Source of the DNA: Verrucomicrobiales bacterium
GTDB lineage: Bacteria > Verrucomicrobiota > Verrucomicrobiia > Verrucomicrobiales > DEV007
Direction: 5' to 3'
NCBI GenBank assembly: GCA_029940475.1
Contig: JAPYUT010000015.1
Coordinates: forward strand, 1 to 64,000
DNA: 64,000 nucleotides
The position numbers were made by a program, and so were the translations under genes. Numbering within the stretch: the first letter of the stretch is position 1; the number at the start of each line of letters is the position of its first letter. This document shows, piece after piece, positions 16,877 through 27,100 of the stretch. The notes under the pieces are model-generated. The model saw only the letters and a list, made by a program, of their open reading frames with translations, did not search any database and was not told the DNA's origin.

Positions 16877-17147
16877 TGCTTGAATCCTAGCCCGGGCCCG
16901 CGACAACCGCCAGTCCGCAGTCTGCGATGCTACTCAACAGCGTAAAGCACAGATCCCGGGAATTCCCCTCAGCATAATTGCTTAATTTTTTGATACCCAC
17001 GTAAAAAAAATCTGAAAATCCATTTTCCATGTGGATAATATCCAAAGGCTCAAAATTTAATGACTATGCTCAATTCGTGATTTCCCACTCAAACCAGTGG
17101 CTTTAAAATAACGGTCAAGTAAACTTCGCCACCAACTGCACCTTAAG

Positions 17148-19316
17148 ATGAGAATAATCGCCGCCCTTTTGATCCTCACCACCAGTTGCGCGACACTGGC
17201 GGCGGCAGTGGATTTTATTACCGAGGTGCAACCCCTGATCACTGCCCACTGTATTAAATGCCACGGAGGAGTACGCGCAAAATCAGGGTTAAGTTTTGTG
17301 CGTAAAGACAGTGTCTTTACCCCCGCCAAGTCCGGCCTGCATCCGATTGTCGCAGGTAAACCTGATGCCTCGGAGCTCCTTGCCCGCATAACCAGCCATG
17401 ATGAGGACGAGCGCATGCCGCCCGAGGAGCCTCTCACTGCGCAACAAATAAAAACCCTGCGCACATGGATCGCGGAAGGTGCCAGGTGGCCAGTGCACTG
17501 GGCTTTCCTGCCCCCCGGGAAAACTGACGGCGAAACGATTGATTCACTGGTTAAATATACCCTGGGCAAGGCCGCTCTCACCGCCTCGCCACAAGCGCCA
17601 CGCCACACCCTTATACGAAGGCTCTACCTGGATCTGCTGGGGCTTCCCCCCTCATCGGCAGAGGTGGAAAGATTTATAACCGATCCAGACCCGGATGCCT
17701 ATCAGCACCTGGTCGACAGAACACTCGATTTTCCGGGCTTCGGTGAACGCTGGGCGCGACACTGGCTCGACGCCGCACGCTACGCGGATTCCGACGGCTA
17801 CGAGAAAGACAAAGCACGACCCAATGCCTGGCGCTGGCGCAAGTGGGTGATTGACGCCATCAACGATGACATGCCTTTCGATCAATTCACCATTGAGCAA
17901 CTTGCCGGGGACCTGCTTGCCAATGCGAGCCCGTCCCAAAAACTCGCTACAGCCTTCCACCGCCAGACTCTTTTTAACCGCGAGGGAGGTGTCGATGCCG
18001 AGGAGGATCGGACAAAGCGCACCATCGACCGCACTGCCACCACCGCCTCAACATGGCTCGGCTTGAGCATTGAATGTGCCCAGTGTCATGACCACCCCTA
18101 CGACCCGGTCAGCCAGCGGGAGTTCTACCGATTCTACGCCTTCTTTAACAATGCCGGGGAGACCGAGGCCAAGGTGCCAAAAAACAAACCTCATCTCACC
18201 ACCGCTGACAAGGGGAAGCCGGGAAATATGATGACGGTCCGTGTAATGGGCGCAAAGGATCGCAAGACCTTTATTTTTCACCGCGGCGACTTCCTGCAAC
18301 CGGAAAAGGACTCCGGGGAAATCACTCCGGGCACCCCGGAAGTCCTTCCGAAGATGACCAGAGCGGTTAACAGGAAAGCAAACCGGCTCGACCTTGCAAG
18401 ATGGATTGTTGATCCCGCCAACCCGCTCGCCGCGCGGGTTGCCGGCAACGACATATGGTCAAGGCTTTTCGGCAAAGGCCTGGTTGAGAACAAGGCCGAC
18501 TTCGGCACGCGCAGTGCCCCGCCGCTTCAGTTGAAACTCCTCGACCACCTCGCAGGAGAGTTACTGAAAGCAGGATGGAGCAGGAAACAACTCATCCGCT
18601 CCATCCTGCTTTCACAAACCTACCGGCAGAGCTCCAACCACAGGCCAAAGGCAACTATCATCGATCCCGGTAATGCCCTTCTGTATCGCCAGGACCGCTT
18701 CCGCGTGGAAGGTGAAATCATGCGTGACATTTTCCTGAGCGCCTCCGGTTTGCTGCAACATCATATAGGCAGCCCCAGCGTGTTCCCGCCAATTCCCCCG
18801 GACGTCGCGGCACAAAGCTACGCCGGCAGCTTTAAATGGAAAACCAGCACCGGCGACGACCGCTATCGCCGGGGGATGTACACCTTCTTCAAGCGCACTG
18901 CCGCCGACCCGAACCTGATTGCCTTCGACTGCCCTGATGCAAACGTCACGGTGGCCCGGCGCAACCGTTCCAACACCCCGATCATGGCACTTGCCACCCT
19001 CGGCAATGAGGTCTTCCACGAAGCCGCGCAGGCAATGGCAAAAAAAATCCTGAGCAACAGCACGCTGCCGAACGAGACTGCGCGGATTGACTACTGCTTC
19101 CTGCTGTGCACCGCACGCAAGGCCGACCCTCAGGAAAGGACCGCCATTGCAGTTCTTCTTGAAAAAAGCCGCGCCTACTATGCGGCAAACCCCCCGGAGG
19201 CCGGCAAACTCGCTGGAAACCACCGCTTGAAGCAAATACCTGCAGCAGACAACGCCGCCTGGATCGCGACGACCCGCATCATCCTAAACCTTGATGAGAC
19301 CATCACCCGCGAATGA
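17148..19316 (+). CDS. PSCyt1-DUF1549-DUF1553 secreted cytochrome-like protein
   Basis: 722 residues with a signal peptide (about 1-20). A planctomycete-type cytochrome domain (PSCyt1) has the haem-attachment motif CIKCH at 35-39 and a likely distal Met90 in RMPP. The DUF1549 region (about 150-350) contains its own C-x2-C-H (CAQCHDHPYDP), followed by DUF1553 (about 400-680). Such proteins are abundant in Planctomycetota and Verrucomicrobiota, often beside sulfatases or DUF1501 proteins, and are thought to act in periplasmic catabolism; the reaction is unknown. It is shorter than many relatives, which exceed 900 residues. It overlaps the DUF1501 gene by four bases (ATGA), a fixed pair in these phyla. 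Confidence 0.93.
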   Translation: MRIIAALLILTTSCATLAAAVDFITEVQPLITAHCIKCHGGVRAKSGLSFVRKDSVFTPAKSGLHPIVAGKPDASELLARITSHDEDERMPPEEPLTAQQIKTLRTWIAEGARWPVHWAFLPPGKTDGETIDSLVKYTLGKAALTASPQAPRHTLIRRLYLDLLGLPPSSAEVERFITDPDPDAYQHLVDRTLDFPGFGERWARHWLDAARYADSDGYEKDKARPNAWRWRKWVIDAINDDMPFDQFTIEQLAGDLLANASPSQKLATAFHRQTLFNREGGVDAEEDRTKRTIDRTATTASTWLGLSIECAQCHDHPYDPVSQREFYRFYAFFNNAGETEAKVPKNKPHLTTADKGKPGNMMTVRVMGAKDRKTFIFHRGDFLQPEKDSGEITPGTPEVLPKMTRAVNRKANRLDLARWIVDPANPLAARVAGNDIWSRLFGKGLVENKADFGTRSAPPLQLKLLDHLAGELLKAGWSRKQLIRSILLSQTYRQSSNHRPKATIIDPGNALLYRQDRFRVEGEIMRDIFLSASGLLQHHIGSPSVFPPIPPDVAAQSYAGSFKWKTSTGDDRYRRGMYTFFKRTAADPNLIAFDCPDANVTVARRNRSNTPIMALATLGNEVFHEAAQAMAKKILSNSTLPNETARIDYCFLLCTARKADPQERTAIAVLLEKSRAYYAANPPEAGKLAGNHRLKQIPAADNAAWIATTRIILNLDETITRE

Positions 19317-20788
19317 GTCCTGTAGAAGAATACCTCGCCCACACGCGGCGTGACTTCCTTACCACCTCGGCCTGCGGCCTCGGCAGCATCGCCCTTTCCC
19401 ACCTGCTGACAGGCGAATCGAATGCCGCGGCAAGGGTTTCCCCCCTTGATCCAAAACGCCCGCACTTTGCTCCAAAAGCAAAGAACTGCATCTTTATCTT
19501 CATGGCAGGTGCCCCCTCCCAGCTTGACCTGTTCGACCCGAAACCAAAACTCAACGAGTTGCACGGCAAGAAAATGGATGCCGAACTGCTCAAGGGAAAA
19601 CGCTTCGCATTCATCAAGAAGGAATCCGCGGTATTGATGGGCTCTTCCCGCAAGTTCACCCGGCATGGCAAATCAGGAATGTGGTTCTCCGACCTGGTTC
19701 CCGGCATGGCAGGCTGCGCTGATGATATCTGCATGGTGCGCTCAATGCACACCGACCAGTTCAACCACCACCCCGGCCAGTTGCAAATGCAGTGCGGGGA
19801 GGGACGCTTCGGGCTGCCTTCAACAGGCGCGTGGGTCACCTACGGCCTTGGCACTGAAAACCAGAACCTCCCCGGCTATGTCGTGCTTACCGCAGGGCGC
19901 GGTTCCAGCGGCGGGGCAACACTCTGGCAGAGCGGCTTCCTGCCTTCCACCTACGCCGGTGTCCGCTTCCGCAACGGCAGTGACCCGGTGCTCAACCTCA
20001 AAAATCCCGATGGGCTGCCACCCCAGCTGCAGCGTGCCGGCCTGGATGCGCTGAAGGAACTCAACAACCGGCGACTGGCCAGCATCGGAGATCCCGAGAT
20101 TGCCAGCCGCATCGCCAGCTACGAGCTTGCTTTCCGCATGCAATCCGCTGCACCCGAGCTGAGCGACCTTTCCGGTGAAAGCCCGCGCACCCTCGAAACA
20201 TACGGTACACAACGACCAACCCCAAAAGGCGGCGGCCGGGGGCGCGGTAACGGCAACGCCTATGCGGAATTTTCCCGCAACTGTTTGCTGGCCCGCCGGA
20301 TGGTCGAGCGCGGGGTGCGCTTCGTGAACATCATCCACGCCTCATGGGATCATCATTCCAATCTCGATGAAGAGCTCTCATTCAATGCCGGCATGTCCGA
20401 CCAGCCGGTCGCCGCCCTGATCAAGGATCTCAAGGAACGAGGCCTGCTGGAGGAAACACTCGTTGTTTGGGCCGGCGAATTCGGCCGCACGCCACTGGGT
20501 GAAAACCGCAACGGTCGTAAGGCCAACACCGGCCGCGATCACCACCCGAACGCGTTCTCAATCCTGATGGCAGGTGGCGGGGTAAAAGGCGGGCTAAGCT
20601 ACGGCACAACCGACGAGATCGGCTGGAATCCTGCCGAAAACCCGGTCCACGTCAATGATTTCCAGGCCACCCTGTTGGCACTTTTCGGTCTTGATCACCA
20701 ACGACTTACCTATCCACACGCAGGCAGTGAACGCCGACTCACCAGCATTACGCGACAATCAAAGGTGATCCGCGAATGGTTTACCTGA
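19313..20788 (+). CDS. Tat-exported DUF1501 protein
   Basis: 491 residues. Twin-arginine leader (TRRDFL at 11-16) followed by a hydrophobic stretch, so export in folded form is expected. The DUF1501 family is related to alkaline phosphatase/sulfatase folds; segments FMAGAPSQLDLFDPK, HTDQFNHHPGQLQMQCG and VVWAGEFGRTP are typical. Activity is unproven. Translationally coupled to the preceding PSCyt1/DUF1549/DUF1553 gene. A Gly/Arg-rich loop (about residues 302-312) interrupts the central part. Confidence 0.93.
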   Translation: MSPVEEYLAHTRRDFLTTSACGLGSIALSHLLTGESNAAARVSPLDPKRPHFAPKAKNCIFIFMAGAPSQLDLFDPKPKLNELHGKKMDAELLKGKRFAFIKKESAVLMGSSRKFTRHGKSGMWFSDLVPGMAGCADDICMVRSMHTDQFNHHPGQLQMQCGEGRFGLPSTGAWVTYGLGTENQNLPGYVVLTAGRGSSGGATLWQSGFLPSTYAGVRFRNGSDPVLNLKNPDGLPPQLQRAGLDALKELNNRRLASIGDPEIASRIASYELAFRMQSAAPELSDLSGESPRTLETYGTQRPTPKGGGRGRGNGNAYAEFSRNCLLARRMVERGVRFVNIIHASWDHHSNLDEELSFNAGMSDQPVAALIKDLKERGLLEETLVVWAGEFGRTPLGENRNGRKANTGRDHHPNAFSILMAGGGVKGGLSYGTTDEIGWNPAENPVHVNDFQATLLALFGLDHQRLTYPHAGSERRLTSITRQSKVIREWFT

Positions 20789-20796
20789 CAAACAGG

Positions 20797-21678
20797 CTAA
20801 TTCTTGGAGGTCTTGAAAATCCTCTTGAGGAATTCCGCGTTGCTGAAAGGCGCTTTCTCCCCGCCGGATACCTGCAGGTTACATTCAATTTCCATTTCCC
20901 CGCACTTCTTCTTGAGCAGGCGACCGAAGCCGGCGTGGTGGATGCCGTCGCCCTTGATGACGGGCACGGGAGCGGGCTTGCCGTAACTGATCCAGACGGG
21001 GGGATCGTCCTTGCTGACGTGGGTAATGGGGGAACATTCAATCGCGAGAGCCTTGAATTTCTCCCAGTTCTTCATCAGGTGCTCGTGGCTGGTGGCTCCC
21101 ACGGTCTTCCAGATCATCGGGTGCTTGATGGCAGCCAAGCCGATGACCTTCCTCAACAGGAAGGGATCCAGTGTGGTCTGCCCCCCCATGGCAACGGCTC
21201 CGCACACACGCGAGGAATGCCGGAGCACGGGATCCTTGCTTTCCGGATCGGCCAAGTCCGCATGGTAGGCGAGCCATAAACTGGAGGCTGCCCCGGCGGA
21301 ACCGCCGGTTACCGCGATGCGGGTCGGGTCAATGTTCCATTCCCCGGCCTTGGACCGGAGGAACTGGATAGCCCGGGCGGCATCATGAACGGCGGCCGGC
21401 AAAAGTTCCATGCCCGCCAGTCGATAATCAATCGAGCAATAGCTGTATCCCTGCTTGAGCAGGTTTGGCTGGATGGTCTCGTTCTTCTTGCCTCCAAGCC
21501 AGCCCCCGCCATGGATGTGCACAAGAAGGGGGGTGGGCTCCTTGGCATCGATTTTCCAGAAGTTGAGCTTCAGGCGTTCATGGGGCCCATAGGAAACACC
21601 CTTGTGGGTAGGTTCAACATTTGCCGCCGGGAGAGAGGATGTGCCCGCGACAAGCAATATGATCAATTTTGCCTTCAT
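20797..21678 (-). CDS. Secreted alpha/beta-hydrolase esterase (BD-FAE-like)
   Basis: 293 residues from the ATG at 21678, which starts a classical signal peptide (about 1-19); 11 upstream codons in frame are not signal-like. Oxyanion motif HGGGW at 56-60, nucleophile elbow GGSAG near 127, and a C-terminal His in DGIHHAGFG give a complete catalytic triad pattern of the hormone-sensitive-lipase/feruloyl-esterase-like branch. Likely removes acyl groups from carbohydrates or other esters outside the cytoplasm. Convergent with the DUF1501 gene, eight bases apart. A perfect 24-bp dyad lies 30 bp upstream of its start. Confidence 0.85.
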   Translation of the reverse strand: MKAKLIILLVAGTSSLPAANVEPTHKGVSYGPHERLKLNFWKIDAKEPTPLLVHIHGGGWLGGKKNETIQPNLLKQGYSYCSIDYRLAGMELLPAAVHDAARAIQFLRSKAGEWNIDPTRIAVTGGSAGAASSLWLAYHADLADPESKDPVLRHSSRVCGAVAMGGQTTLDPFLLRKVIGLAAIKHPMIWKTVGATSHEHLMKNWEKFKALAIECSPITHVSKDDPPVWISYGKPAPVPVIKGDGIHHAGFGRLLKKKCGEMEIECNLQVSGGEKAPFSNAEFLKRIFKTSKN

Positions 21679-22132
21679 TATATGGTCTGGTGTTTTTGTA
21701 TTTGTTCGCACGTGAGGATTTCCTCACGTGCAGGAAACATGCCATGGCCATCATTTAAACAAATGGTCTCAATATATTCATGCCGCGCATATTAGGTTCA
21801 CTCTCCAATGACAAAAACCCTAAATATACAAAAAAGAAACCCCTTCCCGCTCCTTCCCCCCTTGCATCCGCAATTCCTTGATCCATTCAATTCCGGACTG
21901 CAGAGCTGCCGCCTGAAAAACAGCAACAGCAGGAGGTGTCAGTTGCCAAGATGGTCGGAACCTACCTGCCACGAATCATTATTAAATGAATCCAATCCAT
22001 GCAATTTTACTTCTTCTTTGGCCGATTTACCGGGAATCTGTGCTTATTTCCGGTAAAAAGCGCCTTCTCCTAGAAAACAAACTTGATCTGCGTCGCTAAT
22101 CAAAGAAACTAGGATTAACTGCAAATTCCACC
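21679..22132. other. Divergent intergenic region
   Basis: 454 bp between the esterase and the SHD1-like gene, transcribed away from each other, so both promoters are expected here. Apart from the dyad at 21708-21731 I see no recognisable gene or element. An 82-codon plus-strand frame at 21808-22056 has no signal peptide, motif or good ribosome site and is not called. Confidence 0.4.
21708..21731. promoter_or_regulatory. Perfect inverted repeat upstream of the esterase
   Basis: GCACGTGAGGA (21708-21718), two bases, TCCTCACGTGC (21721-21731). The 11-bp arms are perfect. It lies 30 bp upstream of the esterase ATG. It fits a repressor operator or a 5' UTR hairpin; no T-tract follows on either strand, so it is not a terminator. 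Confidence 0.6.
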
Positions 22133-22708
22133 ATGAAATACATCTTACCGATTATTTTGGCCACCGTTTTCGCGACTGTGGCCGGTGCTGCAGAAATGCG
22201 CACATTTACCAGTTCTCAAGGCTCGAAGACACTGAAGGCAAAGATGCTGGATTACTCGGCCACCAAGGGCACTGCAAGAATCCTCCGCTCAGATGGCAAG
22301 ACCATGACCATCCCGGTCAAGGCCCTCAGCGAAACTGACCAAGCCTATATAAAGGATTGGTACCAGTCATCAATGGCCGGGCGCCGTTTGGCCATTCGTG
22401 TCAGTGACGAGGAAATCAAGACCGGTGAGAGCAAAGCCAATAACGGCAGGGTTACCGCTTACGACTCGCGTTTCAAGCTCAATGTCCGCAACAACGGGGA
22501 CAGCGCATTTGAGGACATTGAGATCAAGTATTGCATCTTTTACACAATCGACGGAGTTGACGGCGCCAAGAACAAGGAACTTGTGAGTAATGGACAGGCT
22601 AATATCAGCAGCATTGCCCCGCGCACTGATCAGGATATTGCAACAGGCACCGTCAAGCTGACCAAGGTCAGGCCACTACCGGCATCGCAGTGCGTTGGCG
22701 GGACATGA
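22133..22708 (+). CDS. SHD1-like secreted protein, probably truncated by an in-frame stop
   Basis: 191 residues to the TGA at 22706-22708. Signal peptide (about 1-19) followed by an SHD1-like beta-barrel segment (RTFTSSQGSKTLKAKMLDY ... RILRSDGKTMTIPVKALSETDQAYI), a small domain common in secreted proteins of Planctomycetota and Verrucomicrobiota. A second domain follows from about residue 80. After the stop the same frame stays open for 43 codons and encodes a plausible family C-terminus, and a different frame just before the stop also reads naturally. I infer two nearby compensating indels or a point mutation, either in the genome or in the assembly. Confidence 0.75.
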   Translation: MKYILPIILATVFATVAGAAEMRTFTSSQGSKTLKAKMLDYSATKGTARILRSDGKTMTIPVKALSETDQAYIKDWYQSSMAGRRLAIRVSDEEIKTGESKANNGRVTAYDSRFKLNVRNNGDSAFEDIEIKYCIFYTIDGVDGAKNKELVSNGQANISSIAPRTDQDIATGTVKLTKVRPLPASQCVGGT

Positions 22709-22840
22709 AGCAAGTCCGCCAAACGCGCGAGTTCGCGCAATGACAGGGTTCGCGGCATGATTGCCAGGTTTTACAGGAACGGTGAGGAGTTCAAGGAAGT
22801 GGTCTACCCGAGCGGTTTCCGCGGCCAGTGGCAGGGTTGA
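22709..22840 (+). pseudogene. Orphaned C-terminal coding remnant of the SHD1-like gene
   Basis: Same reading frame as the preceding gene, continuing from its TGA to a TGA at 22838-22840. It encodes RVRGMIARFYRNGEEF and a Gly-rich end, which resembles the usual C-terminal strand pattern (a short hydrophobic strand, 'Y.nGe.v.E', Pro-Ser) of such proteins. No start codon with ribosome site exists here, so it is probably not expressed separately. Confidence 0.55.
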
Positions 22841-22994
22841 GCGCCGGTAAATGACCGGGTTGCCCTGGCACGCGACAAATTCACAACGCAAAAAAACACG
22901 ATAATAAAAACGTAGAACGGCTTTCGCTGTTCTTAACATTGCAACATTTTCTCAGCCGCCAAGCAAGGCAACCATCACCACCATCACCACCATC

Positions 22995-23933
22995 ATGAAA
23001 ACACCACAGATTCTCCTCATTGTTCTCGCATTTGCCCTCGGCCTCGGCGTGATGGCAGTTGGTCAATACCTCAAGAGAGATGGGGAAAATGACAAACAGT
23101 CTGATCAGGCCAAGAATACACCAGCTAAAACTAGCCCTGCGGTTAACTCGGGCTCACCTTCAGTAAATATCCAAAAGCCGAAAGAGCCAATAAGCGCAAT
23201 CGCGGATCCGGCAACCGACACCGGGGATAAGCCGGATGATGAAATCAATCCTGAAGACGCAATCGCTGAAATCTTCAACAGCCCCCAGGCACGCAGCCTG
23301 ATGAAGCAGTTCGCCGGCGCCATGACCAAGGGTGCCGACCGCTGGATTGATGGAGCAGTCAATGATTACAAGGACAAGCTGAATCTCACCGATGCCCAGA
23401 CGGATTCCATCAAGGCCAGGATGGCCGGGTTGATGGAGGAGAGCAGCAAGAAATTCCAGGGTGACCTCGATGACGATAGCCGCTCATTGCAGGAGATCAT
23501 GGAATCCCAGGGTGACTTCTGGAGAAACAACGAGGAAGAAATCGAGACGATCCTAAAGGAGGAATTGGACACGGACCAGTTTGCACAGTTTGAGCGCCAA
23601 CAACTTGAAGAGGATACCGAGGGAGTGCAAAGGAGGGCTAACTGGGAGCTGGGCCAACTGGACCAGGCCCTTGAACTTAGTGAAGCCCAGGAAGACCAGG
23701 TATTTGGAATTCTCGTCCGCCAATCCGACGACTATGACGAAGCGATGGCCATTGAGGGCATTGAAACAGACCTGCCCGCGGCAGCCCTCGCTGATGATGT
23801 GACCAAGGAGGACGCGATCCGTTCAGTATTGTCACCTGGACAAACTGAAACCTACAACGCCAAGGTTGAAGACGGCGGATTCGGCCGCGGTGGGCGTGGT
23901 CGCTGGGGCCGGGGATTCGGCCGCCCCCGCTAG
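22995..23933 (+). CDS. Membrane-anchored acidic protein with LTxxQ-like motifs
   Basis: 312 residues. N-terminal hydrophobic segment (about 5-26; signal anchor or uncleaved signal), a Pro/Ser/Lys linker, then a strongly acidic, helical region. Two segments, LNLTDAQTDSIKARM (about 130) and LELSEAQEDQVFGIL (about 226), resemble the LTxxQ motif of Spy/CpxP-type periplasmic proteins. The C-terminus is Gly/Arg-rich (GRGGRGRWGRGFGRPR). Function not known; a periplasmic chaperone or stress sensor is a guess. The 24 bases before the ATG are a repeat of ACCATCACC, which leaves no normal ribosome site. Confidence 0.75.
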   Translation: MKTPQILLIVLAFALGLGVMAVGQYLKRDGENDKQSDQAKNTPAKTSPAVNSGSPSVNIQKPKEPISAIADPATDTGDKPDDEINPEDAIAEIFNSPQARSLMKQFAGAMTKGADRWIDGAVNDYKDKLNLTDAQTDSIKARMAGLMEESSKKFQGDLDDDSRSLQEIMESQGDFWRNNEEEIETILKEELDTDQFAQFERQQLEEDTEGVQRRANWELGQLDQALELSEAQEDQVFGILVRQSDDYDEAMAIEGIETDLPAAALADDVTKEDAIRSVLSPGQTETYNAKVEDGGFGRGGRGRWGRGFGRPR

Positions 23934-24159
23934 CCGTTCATCCCAGTTGCCGCCCGGCAGGTATTCTGTAAAGCCGTCCATTGCTTTATTGGGCGGTATC
24001 CTGTACGAGCCAGCCCTAGGATGGCCGGCAACGGTCATTCCCGCGCAATACGCAGCGCCGCGCTGTAGATAAAAACAGCAGCAATGGCGCTAAGGGACAG
24101 GAGGTGATAGTGTCAAGCCGGACTGCTTCCGCACAGAACACCCCACCCCCCTCACATCA

Positions 24160-27100
24160 ATGCCCCCACTGCCGAACCCCAGTGCACCCGCGCTGCTGGT
24201 CCTTGCTTTGCTCAACGCCACTGCAACTGCCGGCCTCGTCGCTCACTGGCCCCTTGATGACGGAGCGCAGGAGGTAATCGGAGGGCACCACGGCCAGGTC
24301 AGCGGAAACGTGGTATTCGGGGCGGGGGGCGCAGCGGCGCACACTGGCTCTGCAGCCGAGTTCAACGGCTCATCTGCAAGCATCACCGTGCCCTATTCAC
24401 AGGCGTTAAACCCCGATAGTTTCACGCTCGCCTTATGGGCGAATGCAGACAGCACGGCGGGCTTCGCGTCGGCAATCACAAGTCGTGATGACGATGGTAC
24501 CTCGGTCAACGGCTATATCATCTACAACGACAGTTCCGGGCGCTGGAATTTCTGGACCGGCGGCGGCGGGCCGTCGGGATCCTGGCCGCAATTGCCAGGG
24601 CCCGCCGTGGAGATCGGTTCCTGGGCGCACCTTGCCCTCAGCTACGATGCCGGTTCGCAGACGCTGCGCTCCTATGTCAACGGCAGGCTGGTCAGCTCCG
24701 TGTCCGGTCCCGGCCTCTACAGCCCGAACGGCCCGCAGAGGGAGAACCTGCACATCGGCTCCGGTGCGGATGACGGCGGCGCCTATCACTTTGACGGCCT
24801 GATCGATGACCTGGCACTCTGGGATGAGGCACTTTCCACCGCGCAGGTCCAGGACGTGATGAATAACGGTGTGCCCGGCGCGCCCCCGGTAATCACCTCC
24901 TTCCGGGCAAGCCCGCCATTCATTGATTCCGGAGAAAGCGCAACACTCAGCTGGGATGTCACCAATGCCGGGGGACTCTATATTACGCCAGGCATCGGTG
25001 CGGTCGCCAACCCGAACGGCAGCATTACGGTATCCCCGACTGAAACCATCACCTACACGCTCTACGCCACAGCCGGGGACAACGCACAGGCAAGTGCGCA
25101 AATCACTGTCGGTGTCGGTATCGAGCTGCTGCAACCGGTGCTCAACGAGTTCCTCGCCGATAATTACAGCGGCCTGCCGGACAGCACCGGGGAGCGCGAG
25201 GACTGGATCGAGATCCACAACCCGAATCCCTTCACCATCGAGTTGGCCAGCTGGTCGCTGAGCGATGATCCTCAACAACCGGAGAAATGGACATTCCCGG
25301 CACCGACAACCCTGGATGCCAAAGGATACCTGGTGGTTTTCGCCTCCGGGAAGAACCTGCCACTGCACTTGAATTTCAAGCTCGACAACGACGGTGAATA
25401 CCTCGCGCTGGTGACACCCGGAGGGGAAATTTCAAGCGGGTTCATCCCGCAATACCCCCCGCAGTTTGACGATGTCTCCTTCGGCATCCCTGCCGGTGGC
25501 GTTACCCCCTCGCCGATGTTGCCCACTCCGGGGCGGGCAAACGGATCGGCCCTGCTGGAGATTGCCCCGGCAATCAGCGTAATCAACGAGAACCCGCCCG
25601 CACCCGCCGCCAATCAACCACTGCGGATTGACACCACCATTACCCCACGCGCCGGCACCGTGGTCGGCGTCACCCTGAGTTACCGGGTCGGCTACGGCAC
25701 ACAACAGGATATTCCCATGAACCCCGGCGATAACAACTACTCGGCGACAATTCCCGCCTCGGCCTACGCTGCCGGCGACATGGTGCGCTGGTTTATCACC
25801 GCAAAGACCACCGGCGGGCAAACCTCGCGACAACCGCCCTTCCCCGACCCGTCGCAATCAGCGGAATACTTCGGCACGGTAGTTGCCTCTCCCGACATTG
25901 GCACGCAACTGCCGGTGATGCACTGGTTCACTGCCAACCAGCCCGGTGCCGACACACGCGCGGGAGCACGTGCCAGCCTGTATTTCAGGGGTCGCTTCTA
26001 CGACAATATTTTCTGCCGCATCCGCGGCCAGAGCACCGCCAACTGGCCAAAGCACAAATACAAGTTCGACTTCCACCGTGGAGATCACTTCCTCTGGAAA
26101 GAAGGCGCTCCCAAGGTCGAGGAATTCAACGCCAACTCCCACTACCGGGACGGCTACATCCGAGAGAACGCAATCTTCGCCTTCCTCAACCAGGCCGGCA
26201 CGCCGGCACCGGAGACAATGTATCTGTGGATCCGGCGCAACGACTCCGAAATGGGCCTGTTCTCCTTCGTCGAGCAGATTGATGAGGATTTTCTCGATCG
26301 CCACGGCTTCGACGCCAGCGGCCCGATGTACAAGGCGATCAACGTCCCGGCCACGCTCTCACCAACGGTAAACAGCTCCCTCTACCGCAAGGTGCTGCAA
26401 CGCGATGCCTCCTACAGCGACCTCTTCGAGTTCACCGCCAAGATCAACATCTCCAACCCCGGCCGCTTTGCCTACATCACCGATGAGGTCAACCTGCCCA
26501 ATTACATCAATGTCATGGCCGCCATGGCAGTGCCCTTTAACCATGACCAGTTGACCAAGAACTATTACCTCTACCGTGATCCCGGGCGCGGCGAATGGTT
26601 CCGTTTTCCCTGGGACGGCGACCAGGGGCTGCCAAGCGGCAGGACAATTACCCACGAAAACTGGGCCAACCCACTCTACGGCGACGCACAGCACACCCAG
26701 GAGTTACTCAACGGCAACCCGAACCCCGTCTGGCAAAACCACATGCACGCCGCCATCCTCGACAACCCGGTCACTCGCGAGATGTATATGCGCCGGTTGC
26801 GCAACCTCGCTGATGATTACCTGGCAATTACCGGGGCAGGCGAAAGCACCGTGATCGTCTCTGGGGCAGTTGGTGTAACCGGCGCATCCTACCACGTCCC
26901 GTCAGATGGTTCCATCGATGCCAGCTGGTTCACACCGGACTTTGATGCCGCCGCCAAGGGTTGGTCAAGCGGCAGCCTTGGCATCGGCTACGAGAACAAC
27001 CCGGGTGACTACGCAGGCTTGATCACAACGCGCGTAAATCCCGGTGAGGAGGCAGACGGGGCTACCTCCATCTACACGCGTATTGAATTCAATGTCGGTA

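Noticed and set aside
21808-22056. 82-codon plus-strand frame
   Set aside because: No signal peptide, domain or ribosome site, in a region expected to hold promoters.
24433-25368. Long antisense frames inside the giant genes (for example 24433-25368 minus)
   Set aside because: They mirror codon bias of the real genes on the other strand and contain no start signals or domains.
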